Position numbers and translations under genes: made by a program. A DNA stretch of 64,000 nt from Nocardioides luteus (GTDB lineage: Bacteria > Actinomycetota > Actinomycetes > Propionibacteriales > Nocardioidaceae), in contig NZ_BMRK01000009.1 of the NCBI RefSeq assembly GCF_014648595.1, positions 62,001 through 126,000 on the forward strand. Reading direction: 5' to 3'. Each line of letters starts with the position of its first letter. Position 1 is the stretch's first letter. This document shows positions 16,876-24,711 of this stretch, piece by piece. Under the pieces are notes generated by a model. That model saw only the letters and a list, made by a program, of their open reading frames with translations. It was not told where the DNA came from and made no database searches.

Positions 16876-17232
16876 CTAGGCCCAGCCGAGCTCGTGGAGC
16901 TTCTCGTCGTCGATGCCGAAGTGGTGCGCGATCTCGTGGATGACGGTGATCCGGATCTCGGCGGCCAGGTCGTCCTCGTCCTCGCACATCTGCTGGAGAG
17001 GCTGCCGGAAGATGAAGACCCGGTCGGGCAGCGTGATGCCGTACAGATCGTTGCGGTCGGTCAGCGCCACCCCGTCGTAGAGACCGAGGGTGTCCTGCGG
17101 CTCCCCCTCCGGCGGCCACTCCTCGACGAGCACTACCAGGTTGTGCACCTGGGAGGCGAGCTCGTCCGGGATGGCGTCCAACGCCTGATCCACGAGCTCG
17201 TCGAAGCGCTCCGGGCTTGTCTCGATCCCCAC
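16876..17232 (-). CDS. Zincin-like metallopeptidase family protein (DUF1025/PF06262 type)
   Basis: A 118-residue protein with the zinc-protease signature HEIAHHFGID (HExxH) near residue 99 and the companion segments NLVVLVEEWPPEG and DRVFIFRQPL typical of this small actinobacterial zincin family. No signal peptide, so cytosolic. Function is not established for the family. The next gene upstream on the same strand is whiB7. Confidence 0.88.
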   Translation of the reverse strand: MGIETSPERFDELVDQALDAIPDELASQVHNLVVLVEEWPPEGEPQDTLGLYDGVALTDRNDLYGITLPDRVFIFRQPLQQMCEDEDDLAAEIRITVIHEIAHHFGIDDEKLHELGWA

Positions 17233-17262
17233 GCCCTCTATTCTGCCGGGTCGCAGACAGCG

Positions 17263-17607
17263 TTACGCAACCGCTTCCGGTGTGTTCTTCCGCAGGTTCG
17301 CGCGAGCCTGGCGCTCCAGGTCCCGCTGGTGGAGCTCGCCGTTGCGCGGGCGGCCGCGGGTGCGCTTGCGAGCGACCACGATCCCCTCGTAGAAGACCTC
17401 GCCGCCCCACACGCCGTGCGGCTCCTGCCGCGCGATCGCGCCCTGCAGGCACGACTGCTGCAGCGGGCACGTACGGCAGAGCTCCTTGGCTCGGTCCGCG
17501 TCGGCACTCGTCGCGGCGAACCACAGGTCGCCGTCCTCGATCGCGCACGGCAGCTCGCTCCAGTGCACGCCGGTCGTCTCGCTCGCAGTCGCCACCGACG
17601 AAGTCAT
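17263..17607 (-). CDS. whiB7: WhiB7-like iron-sulfur transcription factor
   Basis: A 114-residue WhiB protein with the four cluster cysteines (LPCAIEDGD, then ELCRTCPLQQSC), the GVWGGE turn, and a C-terminal AT-hook RKRTRGRPRN. The AT-hook and the LPC/DLWFA start match WhiB7, the activator of intrinsic antibiotic resistance in mycobacteria and Streptomyces. A 40-residue tail (HQRDLERQARANLRKN...) extends past the hook. The ATG at 17607 was preferred to one at 17619 because GAGGGG is too close to the latter. Confidence 0.9.
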   Translation of the reverse strand: MTSSVATASETTGVHWSELPCAIEDGDLWFAATSADADRAKELCRTCPLQQSCLQGAIARQEPHGVWGGEVFYEGIVVARKRTRGRPRNGELHQRDLERQARANLRKNTPEAVA

Positions 17608-17633
17608 CACAGTTCCCATCCCCTCGCTGATCC

Positions 17634-17692
17634 CCCTCTTCAGGGATACCCACCAAAGAGGGTGGTCGGATGGCCTGTCAGTTTTCTGTCAA
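17634..17692 (-). promoter_or_regulatory. Candidate whiB7 promoter and leader hairpin
   Basis: On the minus strand TTGACA (17692-17687) is followed by an AT-rich GAAAACTGACAGG stretch, then a hairpin with arms CCCTCTT and AAGAGGG (17662-17656 and 17640-17634) just ahead of the ribosome-binding site. whiB7 genes elsewhere have regulatory leaders; this one is short and I could not identify an upstream peptide. No clear -10 box was found. Confidence 0.35.
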
Positions 17693-17803
17693 TAGGCAGG
17701 TGCTTGGAGCCGGGGAGCAGAGTTGATATGTCACCCAACCGGGGGATTCCACAACACCCCGAACCTGCTGGTACAAACAATCCACACTAGAGGGAGGAAG
17801 GGC

Positions 17804-17809
17804 TAGGGT
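17804..17809 (+). promoter_or_regulatory. -10 box of the PH-like-domain gene (leaderless)
   Basis: TAGGGT lies eight bases before the ATG at 17818, with no ribosome-binding site in the gap. Confidence 0.4.
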
Positions 17810-17817
17810 TTGCGACC

Positions 17818-18951
17818 ATGCGCTCAATGAGAAGGGCCTCGGCGAACATCACCGTGGGCCACCGACCCGTGGAGGACTTCCACCGACGGATGGCGCATGA
17901 TCCCAACAGCCGAGCCATCGCCTCGGAATCTCGCGACTGGCTTCTGGTGAAGTCTCTGCTCCAGCCCGGCGAAGTGCAGTGGGCTCGGGTCGCGGTCAAG
18001 TTCCCCCACGAGGGGAACGCCTCGGGTCACGCGTTCCTGACCGACCGCCGGGTGATGTTCGAGTTCCACGAGCGCGTCTTCTCGGTCAACCTCGCCGTGC
18101 TCACCTTCATCGGCGTGCCGCCGCCACCGAGCCTGGGTGACTTCATCATCGAGGCCCTCGTGCCCGGTTCGTCCTACTCGACGACGATGAAGATCCGCGA
18201 CAAGGACGCCTTCCACGACTTCTTCCCCACCCTCGACTACGCCGCGCGTGCCGCGGGCGCGCAGGTGAACGTCGACGCGAGCTGGGGTGGCGAGTACGGC
18301 CCGTCCGCCGCCGGCGGCGGGCAGAGCGCCTACGGTCAGCCCGCTCCCAACAGCTACGGCGTGGCGCCGACCCCGGGCGCCTACCCGAACCCCGGCTCCT
18401 CCTACTACGGCAACCAGGGTGGTCAGGGCTACGGCGCCAACACCGGCTCCTACGGTCAGGCCCCCAACACCGGCGCCTACCGCACCGTCGGCAGCGGCTA
18501 CGCGGGTGCGGCCCAGCAGAACAGCCAACAGCGTGCTCGCGAGGAGGCCGCGATGGTCGAGGCCAACCTCGCCCACGCCCTCCCCGCCTTCCTCCACGAG
18601 GGCGAGTCGATCCTGGCCGGCGCCGACATGATCCAGAACATGACCGACGTCGAGATGAAGGTGATGGCCACCGAGTCCCGTCTGATCGTCGTCGAGGGCA
18701 ACATCCTGTGGGCCTCCCCGCTGGAGCACACCCACGTCATCTACGCCGGCGGCGAGCGCAGCCACCTGCGGGTCCTGGCCGACCGGATCAGCGAGACCAT
18801 GGCGCTGACTCCCGGACCGCCGACCGCCAACCCGACCGACGGCCGCCGGCTCGTGCTCCGCACGATCCGCGACGTCGCTGCCGGGGAGCAGCTGCACAAC
18901 CACCTGACCACCAACGGTGGCCAGGTCTACGACGCCTGGCCGGAGCAGTAG
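17818..18951 (+). CDS. Two-domain protein with a Gly/Tyr/Pro-rich linker (PH-like domains)
   Basis: A 377-residue cytosolic protein. Residues about 40-145 and 235-375 each look like a compact beta domain of bacterial PH/GRAM type (GHAFLTDRRVMFEF and EMKVMATESRLIVVEG are matching strands). Between them, residues about 155-230 are low complexity: Gly, Tyr, Gln, Asn, Pro and Ser repeats such as YGQAPNTGAYRT and YYGNQGGQGYGAN. Such linkers are disordered and can drive condensation. I do not recognise a named family. A strong terminator follows. The convergent neighbour also carries a GAYRT motif in a disordered tail. Confidence 0.7.
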   Translation: MRSMRRASANITVGHRPVEDFHRRMAHDPNSRAIASESRDWLLVKSLLQPGEVQWARVAVKFPHEGNASGHAFLTDRRVMFEFHERVFSVNLAVLTFIGVPPPPSLGDFIIEALVPGSSYSTTMKIRDKDAFHDFFPTLDYAARAAGAQVNVDASWGGEYGPSAAGGGQSAYGQPAPNSYGVAPTPGAYPNPGSSYYGNQGGQGYGANTGSYGQAPNTGAYRTVGSGYAGAAQQNSQQRAREEAAMVEANLAHALPAFLHEGESILAGADMIQNMTDVEMKVMATESRLIVVEGNILWASPLEHTHVIYAGGERSHLRVLADRISETMALTPGPPTANPTDGRRLVLRTIRDVAAGEQLHNHLTTNGGQVYDAWPEQ

Positions 18952-18980
18952 CGCGCCGCGTACGTCCTTCGGATATGACA

Positions 18981-19010
18981 GAGCCCCAGCCGTGTGGCTG
19001 GGGCTCTTGT
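18981..19010 (+). terminator. Rho-independent terminator
   Basis: An 11-bp GC-rich stem (GAGCCCCAGCC / GGCTGGGGCTC) with a GTGT loop followed by TTGTCTGTGTT. It lies 30 bases after the stop of the PH-like gene and could also serve the convergent gene ending at 19042. Confidence 0.85.
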
Positions 19011-19041
19011 CTGTGTTGCTGTGTGGATCTCGACCCGCGGG

Positions 19042-19776
19042 TCAGTCCTGCGGGTTGAAGAACAGGCCGAGGGCGACGGCCCAGACCACGTGCCACAGGT
19101 AGACACCCAGGACGGTGCCCCAGCCGAGGTTGATCGAGAAGAAGCCCGGGTCGATGCCGATGACGTCCTCCGGGTGGAGGGCCGGGATCCACCAACCGCA
19201 GGACGCGGTGGCGAGGAACATGCCCATACCCATCGAGCGCGCCAGGTTGCTGCCGGTGGTGTGGGTCTTGCCGAGCCACGGGAAGATCACCAGCGCGTAG
19301 GCGAGCGCGAAGACCATGCCGTTGAAGTAGTGGAAGCCCATACCGGCGAACCACTGCGAGACGGCGAAGCCGGCCTCGTTGGCGGTCGCGTTCGGCGTCA
19401 GGATGACGCCGTTGAAGAACGCGAAGTCCAGCGGGCCCTCCATGATGCCGAGGCCGTAGATCCAGTAGCCGAACATCGTGGCGAGCTGGGTGGCGCCGAA
19501 ACCGGCCACGAGCGCACCGATGAGACGGTTGTTGTTGACGAACTGGGGCCAGTGCGTACCGGTCGTCTGGGCCATGACAGCCGGCTGCTGCATCGCCGGC
19601 TCCTGGTACTGCGGCTGGGCCTGTGACTGCTGCGGACGCTGGTCCCAACCAAGGGCGGGGGGCTGCTGCTGCGCGGGCGCGGCCGGGGTGCGGTAGGCAC
19701 CGTTCGTCTGCATCCGTGACGCAAGCTCGTCCGCACTTGCCGCATGGGGCGGCCGATGCGGGTAGTACGACGACAT
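19042..19776 (-). CDS. Integral membrane protein with a Gln/Pro-rich N-terminal tail
   Basis: A 244-residue protein. Residues 1-75 are disordered and rich in Pro, Gln, Tyr and Ala (PPHAASADEL, NGAYRTPAAPAQQQ, QSQAQPQYQEPAMQQP). Residues 80-244 hold about five hydrophobic helices with aromatic and Gly motifs (GYWIYGLGIMEGPLDF, GMGFHYFNGMVFALAYAL, NLGWGTVLGVYLWHVVW). Family not recognised. The GGAGGCAACACC site supports the ATG at 19776. It shares the NxGAYRT peptide with its convergent neighbour. Confidence 0.7.
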   Translation of the reverse strand: MSSYYPHRPPHAASADELASRMQTNGAYRTPAAPAQQQPPALGWDQRPQQSQAQPQYQEPAMQQPAVMAQTTGTHWPQFVNNNRLIGALVAGFGATQLATMFGYWIYGLGIMEGPLDFAFFNGVILTPNATANEAGFAVSQWFAGMGFHYFNGMVFALAYALVIFPWLGKTHTTGSNLARSMGMGMFLATASCGWWIPALHPEDVIGIDPGFFSINLGWGTVLGVYLWHVVWAVALGLFFNPQD

Positions 19777-20255
19777 GGTGGTGTTGCCTCCTGAATACCG
19801 AACGTCTTAGTCGTTCCCCCGTGCCCTGCCGATTTGCGACGTCGACACAAGCGGCAGAATCCTCTCACGAGAGGACAGCAGCCCGCACGTTACCGCCAAT
19901 TCGGCTTATATCCCACAGGGTCGAACGGCCCGAACCGGGGGTGAGATCCGAGGATCTCTCGGCCCGAGACTCCCGCCGAAGCAGGACGTCCACCCTCCCA
20001 CGCATGGCCCGTCGTGCGCTCGCCACAGCCCGGCGTGTCCCACCGTCCCAGAACATCACCGGACACACGCGCCACACCAACGAAAACAAGGCCCTCCAGC
20101 CACACGGAACCGGCCGGAAACGATGGGGTCGGCGACGCGTGTACGAGAGGTCTCGACAAGCTCGACCAACGGGCACGGGAGCGATCGATCACCCCGAGCA
20201 ACTAAGGGGTGCGGGGATATGCCCGCCGCGGCCGGAGGCCGCAATGAAATGCAAG
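19777..20255. other. Gene-free region upstream of the membrane-protein gene
   Basis: About 480 bases with no credible gene. It should hold the promoter of the minus-strand gene ending at 19776 and contains one REP-like copy (next entry). Nothing else recognisable was seen. Confidence 0.55.
20149..20168. repeat. REP-like element copy
   Basis: GGTCTCGACAAGCTCGACCA matches the core of the palindrome at 1909-1933 in reverse orientation and the cluster at 42279-42613. Confidence 0.65.
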
Positions 20256-20293
20256 AGGCGACGTGGACTTCCTTGGAAGTCACACGCCGCCTC
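20256..20293 (-). terminator. Terminator after tRNA-Asp
   Basis: A long imperfect hairpin centred on the perfect palindrome GACTTCCTTGGAAGTC (20266-20281), extended by GAGGCG/CGCCTC arms; on the minus strand it is followed by TTGCATTTC. It starts nine bases past the tRNA 3' end. Confidence 0.75.
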
Positions 20294-20301
20294 GACTCTT
20301 G

Positions 20302-20375
20302 CGACCCTGACGAGACTTGAACTCGCGACCTCCGCCGTGACAGGGCGGCGCGCTAACCAACTGCGCTACAGGGCC
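20302..20375 (-). tRNA. tRNA-Asp(GTC)
   Basis: A 74-base cloverleaf: acceptor arms GGCCCTG and CAGGGTC, D-arm GCGCAGTTGGTTAGCGC, anticodon stem CCGCC/GGCGG with loop CTGTCAC (anticodon GTC), and T-arm GCGAGTTCAAGTCTCGT. No CCA is encoded. Confidence 0.96.
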
Positions 20376-20452
20376 TTGTTTGTTTCCGCTTCGTGCGGCA
20401 ACGGGAAAAACATAGCCCATGGGTGCGAGGGATTCACAATCGGGGACGCGTC

Positions 20453-22246
20453 CTACTCCTCGAAGGGTTCGTCGCCCTTGGGTTCCTCGTCGGTGAGCCC
20501 CTCCACGAGGTGGTTCTTGACCATGTAGGTCATGGCCCGTTCGGCGGCTCGGGCCTTGCGTCGGAGGGCCTCGACGCCGGGGGCCTTGTCGTCGCTGTAG
20601 GCCGCGAGCCGGGCGACCTCGCGGCCGGTCTGGCGCTGGATCTCGGACATCGCGAGCCAGACACCGAGGTCCTGCTCGAGACCTTCTCGGGAGCGGAGGA
20701 TCGCGGCGGTGAGGAGCTGGATGACGGTGACCTCGACGTCCTCGGCGGTGGAGGAGCTGGAGACGAGGGTGGCGGCGATGGTGCCGGCGCCCGTGGTGGT
20801 GATCGCACCGGCGGTGACGAGGCCGCCGACCATCCCGCCGGGCCCGAAGGCGGAGAGCGCACCGATGATGGCCGCTCCCCCGGCCAGCCCTGCGGGTGCG
20901 GCGAGGGCGAGCCCGATGGGGCCGGCGACGAGCACGGCGGCACCGATGCCGATGCCGACCCACAGCTTCCACTGGTCGACCGGGTAGACGGCCTTCGACG
21001 CGGACTGCATCGCCGCGTGCAGGTTCTCGCCGAGACCGCCGCCGAGCCCCATCCAGACCGTCAGGTCATGGAAGGCCTGGCGGCGTACGTCGTCGGGGAC
21101 CTCGATCTCGTAGGGCCGCACCGGGTTGGCGGTCGCCAGCGCCACCAGCGCGAGGACCGCCTCCTCCTTGGAGACCTGGGTCAGCGGCTTGGGCCGGGGC
21201 AGGTCGGCGTCGCTGGGGACGTCCGGCGAGACGCGCAGGTCGAGGAGCTGCTGAGGGATGCGTACGTCATCTGCCCGATAGTTCTCGATCAGGCGCTCCA
21301 GCACCTCGTGCTGGACGACGCGAAGGGCGGCACCGAAGCGTTCCTTGGTGGCGCCCTTGAGGTGGTCGCGGAGGAACTGCGCGTAGGCGAGCCACATCGC
21401 CAACCGCACCTCGAGCGAGTTCAGGGCGACGTCCGGGGTGCCCTCGACGACCGCGAGCTCCTTGGTGAGCGAGCCGAAGAGGCCGCGGCCGATCGCGGTG
21501 GCGACCGGCTTGGAGCGGAGGTATGTGGTGGTGCGGTGGTCGAGGCCGAGCCCGACCTGGAGGTCGAGCGCCCAGGGGAAGTGGCGCCAGATGCCGCGCA
21601 GGCCGGTGACCGCGTCGCCGTTGCTCCACACGTTGACCCACCAGGCGACGTGACCCATCGGCGCCTTCATCTCCAGGCGGTCGGAGTCGTCGTGGAGGTT
21701 GGGGTGGGCGGCCGGGCTGCCGATCGTCACCAGCCCGGCCACCTTCAGCTTCGGCGGGAGCCGGCGCAGCAGGTCGATGGCGATGATCGAGCCGAGGCTG
21801 TGGCCGACGATGACGATCTCGCCCTCCTCGGGGAGCTCGTCGAGCAGCATGCGCAGCGTGCGGGCCCGGATGCCGGGCTTGGTCACGTAGTTGTGGGCCT
21901 GCCGGAGCACCCGCAGCACGATCGGCGCCAGCGAGTCGGTCACGCCGACCGGCGAGGCCGGAACGGGCTCACCGAGGACCGACTCGAGCTCAGCGGTCGC
22001 CCGCTCCACCCGGCGGCGTACGTCTCGCTGCTCCTCGGCACTCATCCGCGGCGTCGTGATCGGCGGGAGCTTGATCGTCTTGTCACCGTCGTCGGTGCGC
22101 AGCACGTCGGGGTACTTCGGTGCGATCACCTCCACCTCGTCGAGCCCCGGATAGCCGACATCTCGCAACGACTTGTCCAACGCACGCCGCCAGGCATCGC
22201 GCGGATCGCCGTTCCCGACACCGTGAAGATAGAGAAGCGTGGCCAC
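20453..22246 (-). CDS. Lipase-like alpha/beta hydrolase fused to a glycine-rich membrane hairpin
   Basis: A 597-residue protein. Residues 1-210 are an alpha/beta hydrolase: LLYLHGVGNGDPRDAW holds the oxyanion loop, and EIVIVGHSLGSIIAIDLL is the Ser nucleophile elbow. Residues 210-430 are helical with no recognised domain. Residues about 440-510 are a Gly/Ala-rich hydrophobic hairpin (GIGIGAAVLVAGPIGLALAAPAG, then FGPGGMVGGLVTAGAITTTGAG) resembling glycine-zipper insertion segments, followed by a charged helical tail. No signal peptide. The GTG at 22246 has a GGGGGAG site. Role unknown; it could act on membrane lipids. Confidence 0.7.
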   Translation of the reverse strand: MATLLYLHGVGNGDPRDAWRRALDKSLRDVGYPGLDEVEVIAPKYPDVLRTDDGDKTIKLPPITTPRMSAEEQRDVRRRVERATAELESVLGEPVPASPVGVTDSLAPIVLRVLRQAHNYVTKPGIRARTLRMLLDELPEEGEIVIVGHSLGSIIAIDLLRRLPPKLKVAGLVTIGSPAAHPNLHDDSDRLEMKAPMGHVAWWVNVWSNGDAVTGLRGIWRHFPWALDLQVGLGLDHRTTTYLRSKPVATAIGRGLFGSLTKELAVVEGTPDVALNSLEVRLAMWLAYAQFLRDHLKGATKERFGAALRVVQHEVLERLIENYRADDVRIPQQLLDLRVSPDVPSDADLPRPKPLTQVSKEEAVLALVALATANPVRPYEIEVPDDVRRQAFHDLTVWMGLGGGLGENLHAAMQSASKAVYPVDQWKLWVGIGIGAAVLVAGPIGLALAAPAGLAGGAAIIGALSAFGPGGMVGGLVTAGAITTTGAGTIAATLVSSSSTAEDVEVTVIQLLTAAILRSREGLEQDLGVWLAMSEIQRQTGREVARLAAYSDDKAPGVEALRRKARAAERAMTYMVKNHLVEGLTDEEPKGDEPFEE

Positions 22247-22274
22247 CCCAGGATTCTCCCCCATCCCCCACCCC

Positions 22275-22456
22275 GACCCGGCGCAACTGCCCCACCACAG
22301 ACCGCCGAGTCGGCGCAACTGCCCCGCTCTACAACGCCGAGTCGGCGCAACTGCCCCGAGATATGGGGCAAACGCGCCGACTCGACGCCAGAAGCTGAGG
22401 CAGACGCGCCGACTCGGCGTCGAAATCCGGGGCAGATGCGCCGACTCGGCATGGGG
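22275..22456. repeat. Head-to-head 32-bp repeat array (second locus)
   Basis: Three inverted cores (GAGTCGGCGCAACTG and one variant) start at 22275, 22307 and 22339, then three direct cores (CARACGCGCCGACTC) at 22369, 22401 and 22433, each set spaced exactly 32 bases. It is the family seen at 9241-9431. The direct half ends at the stop codon of the response-regulator gene. As there, a TGGGGTCAGTCGG segment spans the junction. Confidence 0.85.
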
Positions 22457-23095
22457 TCAGTCGGCGTCGAGGCCCTGCTCGATGGCGTAGCGGGTGAGCT
22501 CGACGCGGTTGTGCATCTGGAGCTTGCGGAGGGTGTTCTGCACGTGGTTCTGGACGGTGCGGTGGGAGAGGACGAGACGGTCGGCGATCTGGCGGTAGCT
22601 GAGGCCCTTGGCGACGAGCTTGAGGATCTCGGTCTCGCGGTCGGTGAGGGTGGGTTTGTCGCCGCGTACCTCGGTGTCGGCGCTCTGCTGGAACTCACCG
22701 AGGACCAGGCCGGCGAGGCCGGGGGTGAAGACGGGGTCGCCGGCGGCGACGCTGCGTACGGCGTCGAGGAGCTCTTCGCGGGAGGCGGACTTGATCAGGT
22801 AGCCGGTCGCGCCGGCCTTGACAGCGGCGAGCACGTCGTTCTGCTCGCCGGAGGCGGAGAGGATGAGGACCTTGGTCGTCGGGTGCAGCGCGACGACCTC
22901 CGTGGTGACCTGGACGCCGTCGGGCTCGGGGATCTGCAGGTCGAGGACGACGACGTCGGGACGGGTCGCGGCGAACCTGGTGATGGCCTCCCGGCCGGTG
23001 CTGGCGGTGGCGACGACCTCGAAGCCGGCGGTGGCGAGGTCGCGCTCGACCGCGTCGCGCCACATCGGGTGGTCGTCGACGACCATGACCCTCAC
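22457..23095 (-). CDS. NarL/LuxR-family response regulator
   Basis: A 212-residue regulator: a receiver domain (VMVVDDHPMWR acidic pocket, phospho-acceptor Asp in VVVLDLQIPEPDG, Lys in GYLIKSAS) and a C-terminal LuxR HTH (LTDRETEILKLVAKGLS, SHRTVQNHVQNTLRKL). The GTG at 23095 overlaps the stop of the kinase gene (GTGA), so the pair is coupled. Target genes are not apparent. Confidence 0.93.
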   Translation of the reverse strand: MRVMVVDDHPMWRDAVERDLATAGFEVVATASTGREAITRFAATRPDVVVLDLQIPEPDGVQVTTEVVALHPTTKVLILSASGEQNDVLAAVKAGATGYLIKSASREELLDAVRSVAAGDPVFTPGLAGLVLGEFQQSADTEVRGDKPTLTDRETEILKLVAKGLSYRQIADRLVLSHRTVQNHVQNTLRKLQMHNRVELTRYAIEQGLDAD

Positions 23096-24234
23096 CGCTG
23101 CTCCACCTTCTCCAGACCGCGTCGCGGCACGATCAGTTCCCATTCCGTTCCTGTCCTTCCTGTGCTGAGCTCGGCAGTCCCTCCGAGATCGAGGATCCGG
23201 CCGCGGATCGAGCCGACGATGCCGAGCCGCCCGTCCCGCTCCGCCTCGGCGAGCCGACCGTCGGGGATGCCCGGACCCTCGTCGCGCACCGAGACCTCGA
23301 CGTGGTCGGGGAAGGCCTGCAGCAGCACCCAGGCGCGCGCGTCCTCCCCGACATGAAGACGTACGTTGTCGAGTGCCGCGCCGGTCGCCGCGACGATCTC
23401 CTCGGCCGCGTGCGCGGGCAGCTCGACGGCGCTCGCGGGCCCGGAGACGGTCACGTTGCCGGTCTCCAGCTCGGCGAGGGCAGCGGCCAGATCCACCATG
23501 CCGGCTCCCGGGTGGCGGCCGGGCTGCTCGCCGCGGATCAGCGCGCGCAGCTCCCGCTCCTGCTCCCCCGCGAGCCGACCGAGCTCGGCGTCACCATCCA
23601 GCTCGCCGCCGCGGCGCTGGACGAGGGCGAGCACCTGGAGCACTCCGTCGTGGACCGCGCGGGCGAGCCGGGTGCGCTCCTCGGCCCGCGCCGCAGCGCG
23701 CTCGGCCTCGTCGCGCTGGAGCGCCATGCGCTGCACCGACTCGCACATGTAGCCGACCACCGGGCCACCGATGAACAGCAGGAACGCGTTGCCGTAGATC
23801 GACTGGTCGATGTACTCACGCAGGCCGAGATCGACCGCGGCGAGCGCCGCGCCGGCCAGCAGACCGCCGACCCAGCGGTAGTGGATCGCGCAGGCGAGCA
23901 GCGCGCCGCTGACCCAGAAGCCGGGCACGCTGGCGTGGAACCCCGGACCCTTCAGCAGCGGGGTCACGAGCAGGAGACCGAGCGCGATCGCCAGGTCGGC
24001 GCCGACGAGCAGCGCCGTGCGGCGGCTGGGAGCTGCGTACGCCCAGATCGCGAAGGCTGTCCAGCCGATCATCACCAGCCCACAGACGATGGCTGCGGTC
24101 ACCGAGACGTAGTTGCCGGCGCGGTAGGCGGTCAGGCCGATGGCGTTGACGAGGACGACCACGCGCAGCACGGCGAGCGCCCGGAAGAGGCTGCTCTCGA
24201 CCTCGATCGCCGCCGGCGACGCCCACGCACTCAC
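23092..24234 (-). CDS. Sensor histidine kinase (HisKA_3, NarL-partner type)
   Basis: A 380-residue membrane kinase. About five hydrophobic segments fill residues 15-165, followed by a coiled-coil linker (QRDEAERAAARAEERTRLA), the HisKA_3 box RAVHDGVLQVLA with the phospho-acceptor His, and a HATPase domain (ALDNVRLHVG, VRDEGPGIPDG, GRLGIVGSI). The sensor resembles the DesK/LiaS group. The GTG at 24234 was chosen because an upstream extension would run into the tRNA-Glu region. Confidence 0.9.
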   Translation of the reverse strand: MSAWASPAAIEVESSLFRALAVLRVVVLVNAIGLTAYRAGNYVSVTAAIVCGLVMIGWTAFAIWAYAAPSRRTALLVGADLAIALGLLLVTPLLKGPGFHASVPGFWVSGALLACAIHYRWVGGLLAGAALAAVDLGLREYIDQSIYGNAFLLFIGGPVVGYMCESVQRMALQRDEAERAAARAEERTRLARAVHDGVLQVLALVQRRGGELDGDAELGRLAGEQERELRALIRGEQPGRHPGAGMVDLAAALAELETGNVTVSGPASAVELPAHAAEEIVAATGAALDNVRLHVGEDARAWVLLQAFPDHVEVSVRDEGPGIPDGRLAEAERDGRLGIVGSIRGRILDLGGTAELSTGRTGTEWELIVPRRGLEKVEQR

Positions 24235-24327
24235 AGTGCGCAGTCTGGCATCAAAACCGATCTGAGTATCCGTACCGATGTGGCCGGCCTCGCTCGAGAT
24301 CCAGAATCGAGCCATGCAGAGACTGTG

Positions 24328-24400
24328 TACCCCCTACCGGATTCGAACCGGCGCTACCGCCGTGAAAGGGCGGGGTCCTGGGCCGCTAGACGAAGGGGGC
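24328..24400 (-). tRNA. tRNA-Glu(TTC)
   Basis: A 73-base cloverleaf with acceptor arms GCCCCCT and AGGGGGT, anticodon stem CCGCC/GGCGG with loop CTTTCAC (anticodon TTC) and T-arm GCCGGTTCGAATCCGGT. CCA is not encoded. Confidence 0.96.
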
Positions 24401-24515
24401 CTGCCGAGACATCCTAGAGGCCTGCGTCCGAGGCAGCCAAAGCGACGCCCTGTGTCCATCCTCGGGTCCCGATTCGGAACGTCGCGGGCGTTTCCGGTAA
24501 TGTTCCATCTCGCTT

Positions 24516-24589
24516 GGGCAGGTAGCTCAGTTGGTACGAGCGATCGCCTGAAAAGTGATAGGTCGGCGGTTCGACCCCGCCCCTGCCCA
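24516..24589 (+). tRNA. tRNA-Phe(GAA)
   Basis: A 74-base cloverleaf: acceptor GGGCAGG/CCTGCCC, D-arm AGCTCAGTTGGTACGAGCG, anticodon stem ATCGC/GTGAT (one G-U) with loop CTGAAAA (anticodon GAA), and T-arm GGCGGTTCGACCCCGCC. The anticodon stem is A/U-richer than usual for this lineage. Divergent from tRNA-Glu. Confidence 0.95.
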
Positions 24590-24597
24590 CAAGCAAC

Positions 24598-24640
24598 AAT
24601 CGGCTCCGACCTGCGGCTATGGGTCGGAGCCGATTGTGAT
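24598..24640 (+). terminator. Terminator after tRNA-Phe
   Basis: A perfect 14-bp stem (AATCGGCTCCGACC / GGTCGGAGCCGATT) with a 10-base loop followed by GTGATTT. Confidence 0.88.
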
Positions 24641-24711
24641 TTCGGGACTCGGTATCCACGCCCTGCGTTTCCCGCACACCTATCAGCGGAACTACGCAAG
24701 GATGGTTCGCT

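Noticed and set aside
20393-23356. 987-residue plus-strand open frame
   Set aside because: It is antisense to the lipase-like, response-regulator and kinase genes, whose products have clear motifs. It is open because of GC-rich codon structure.
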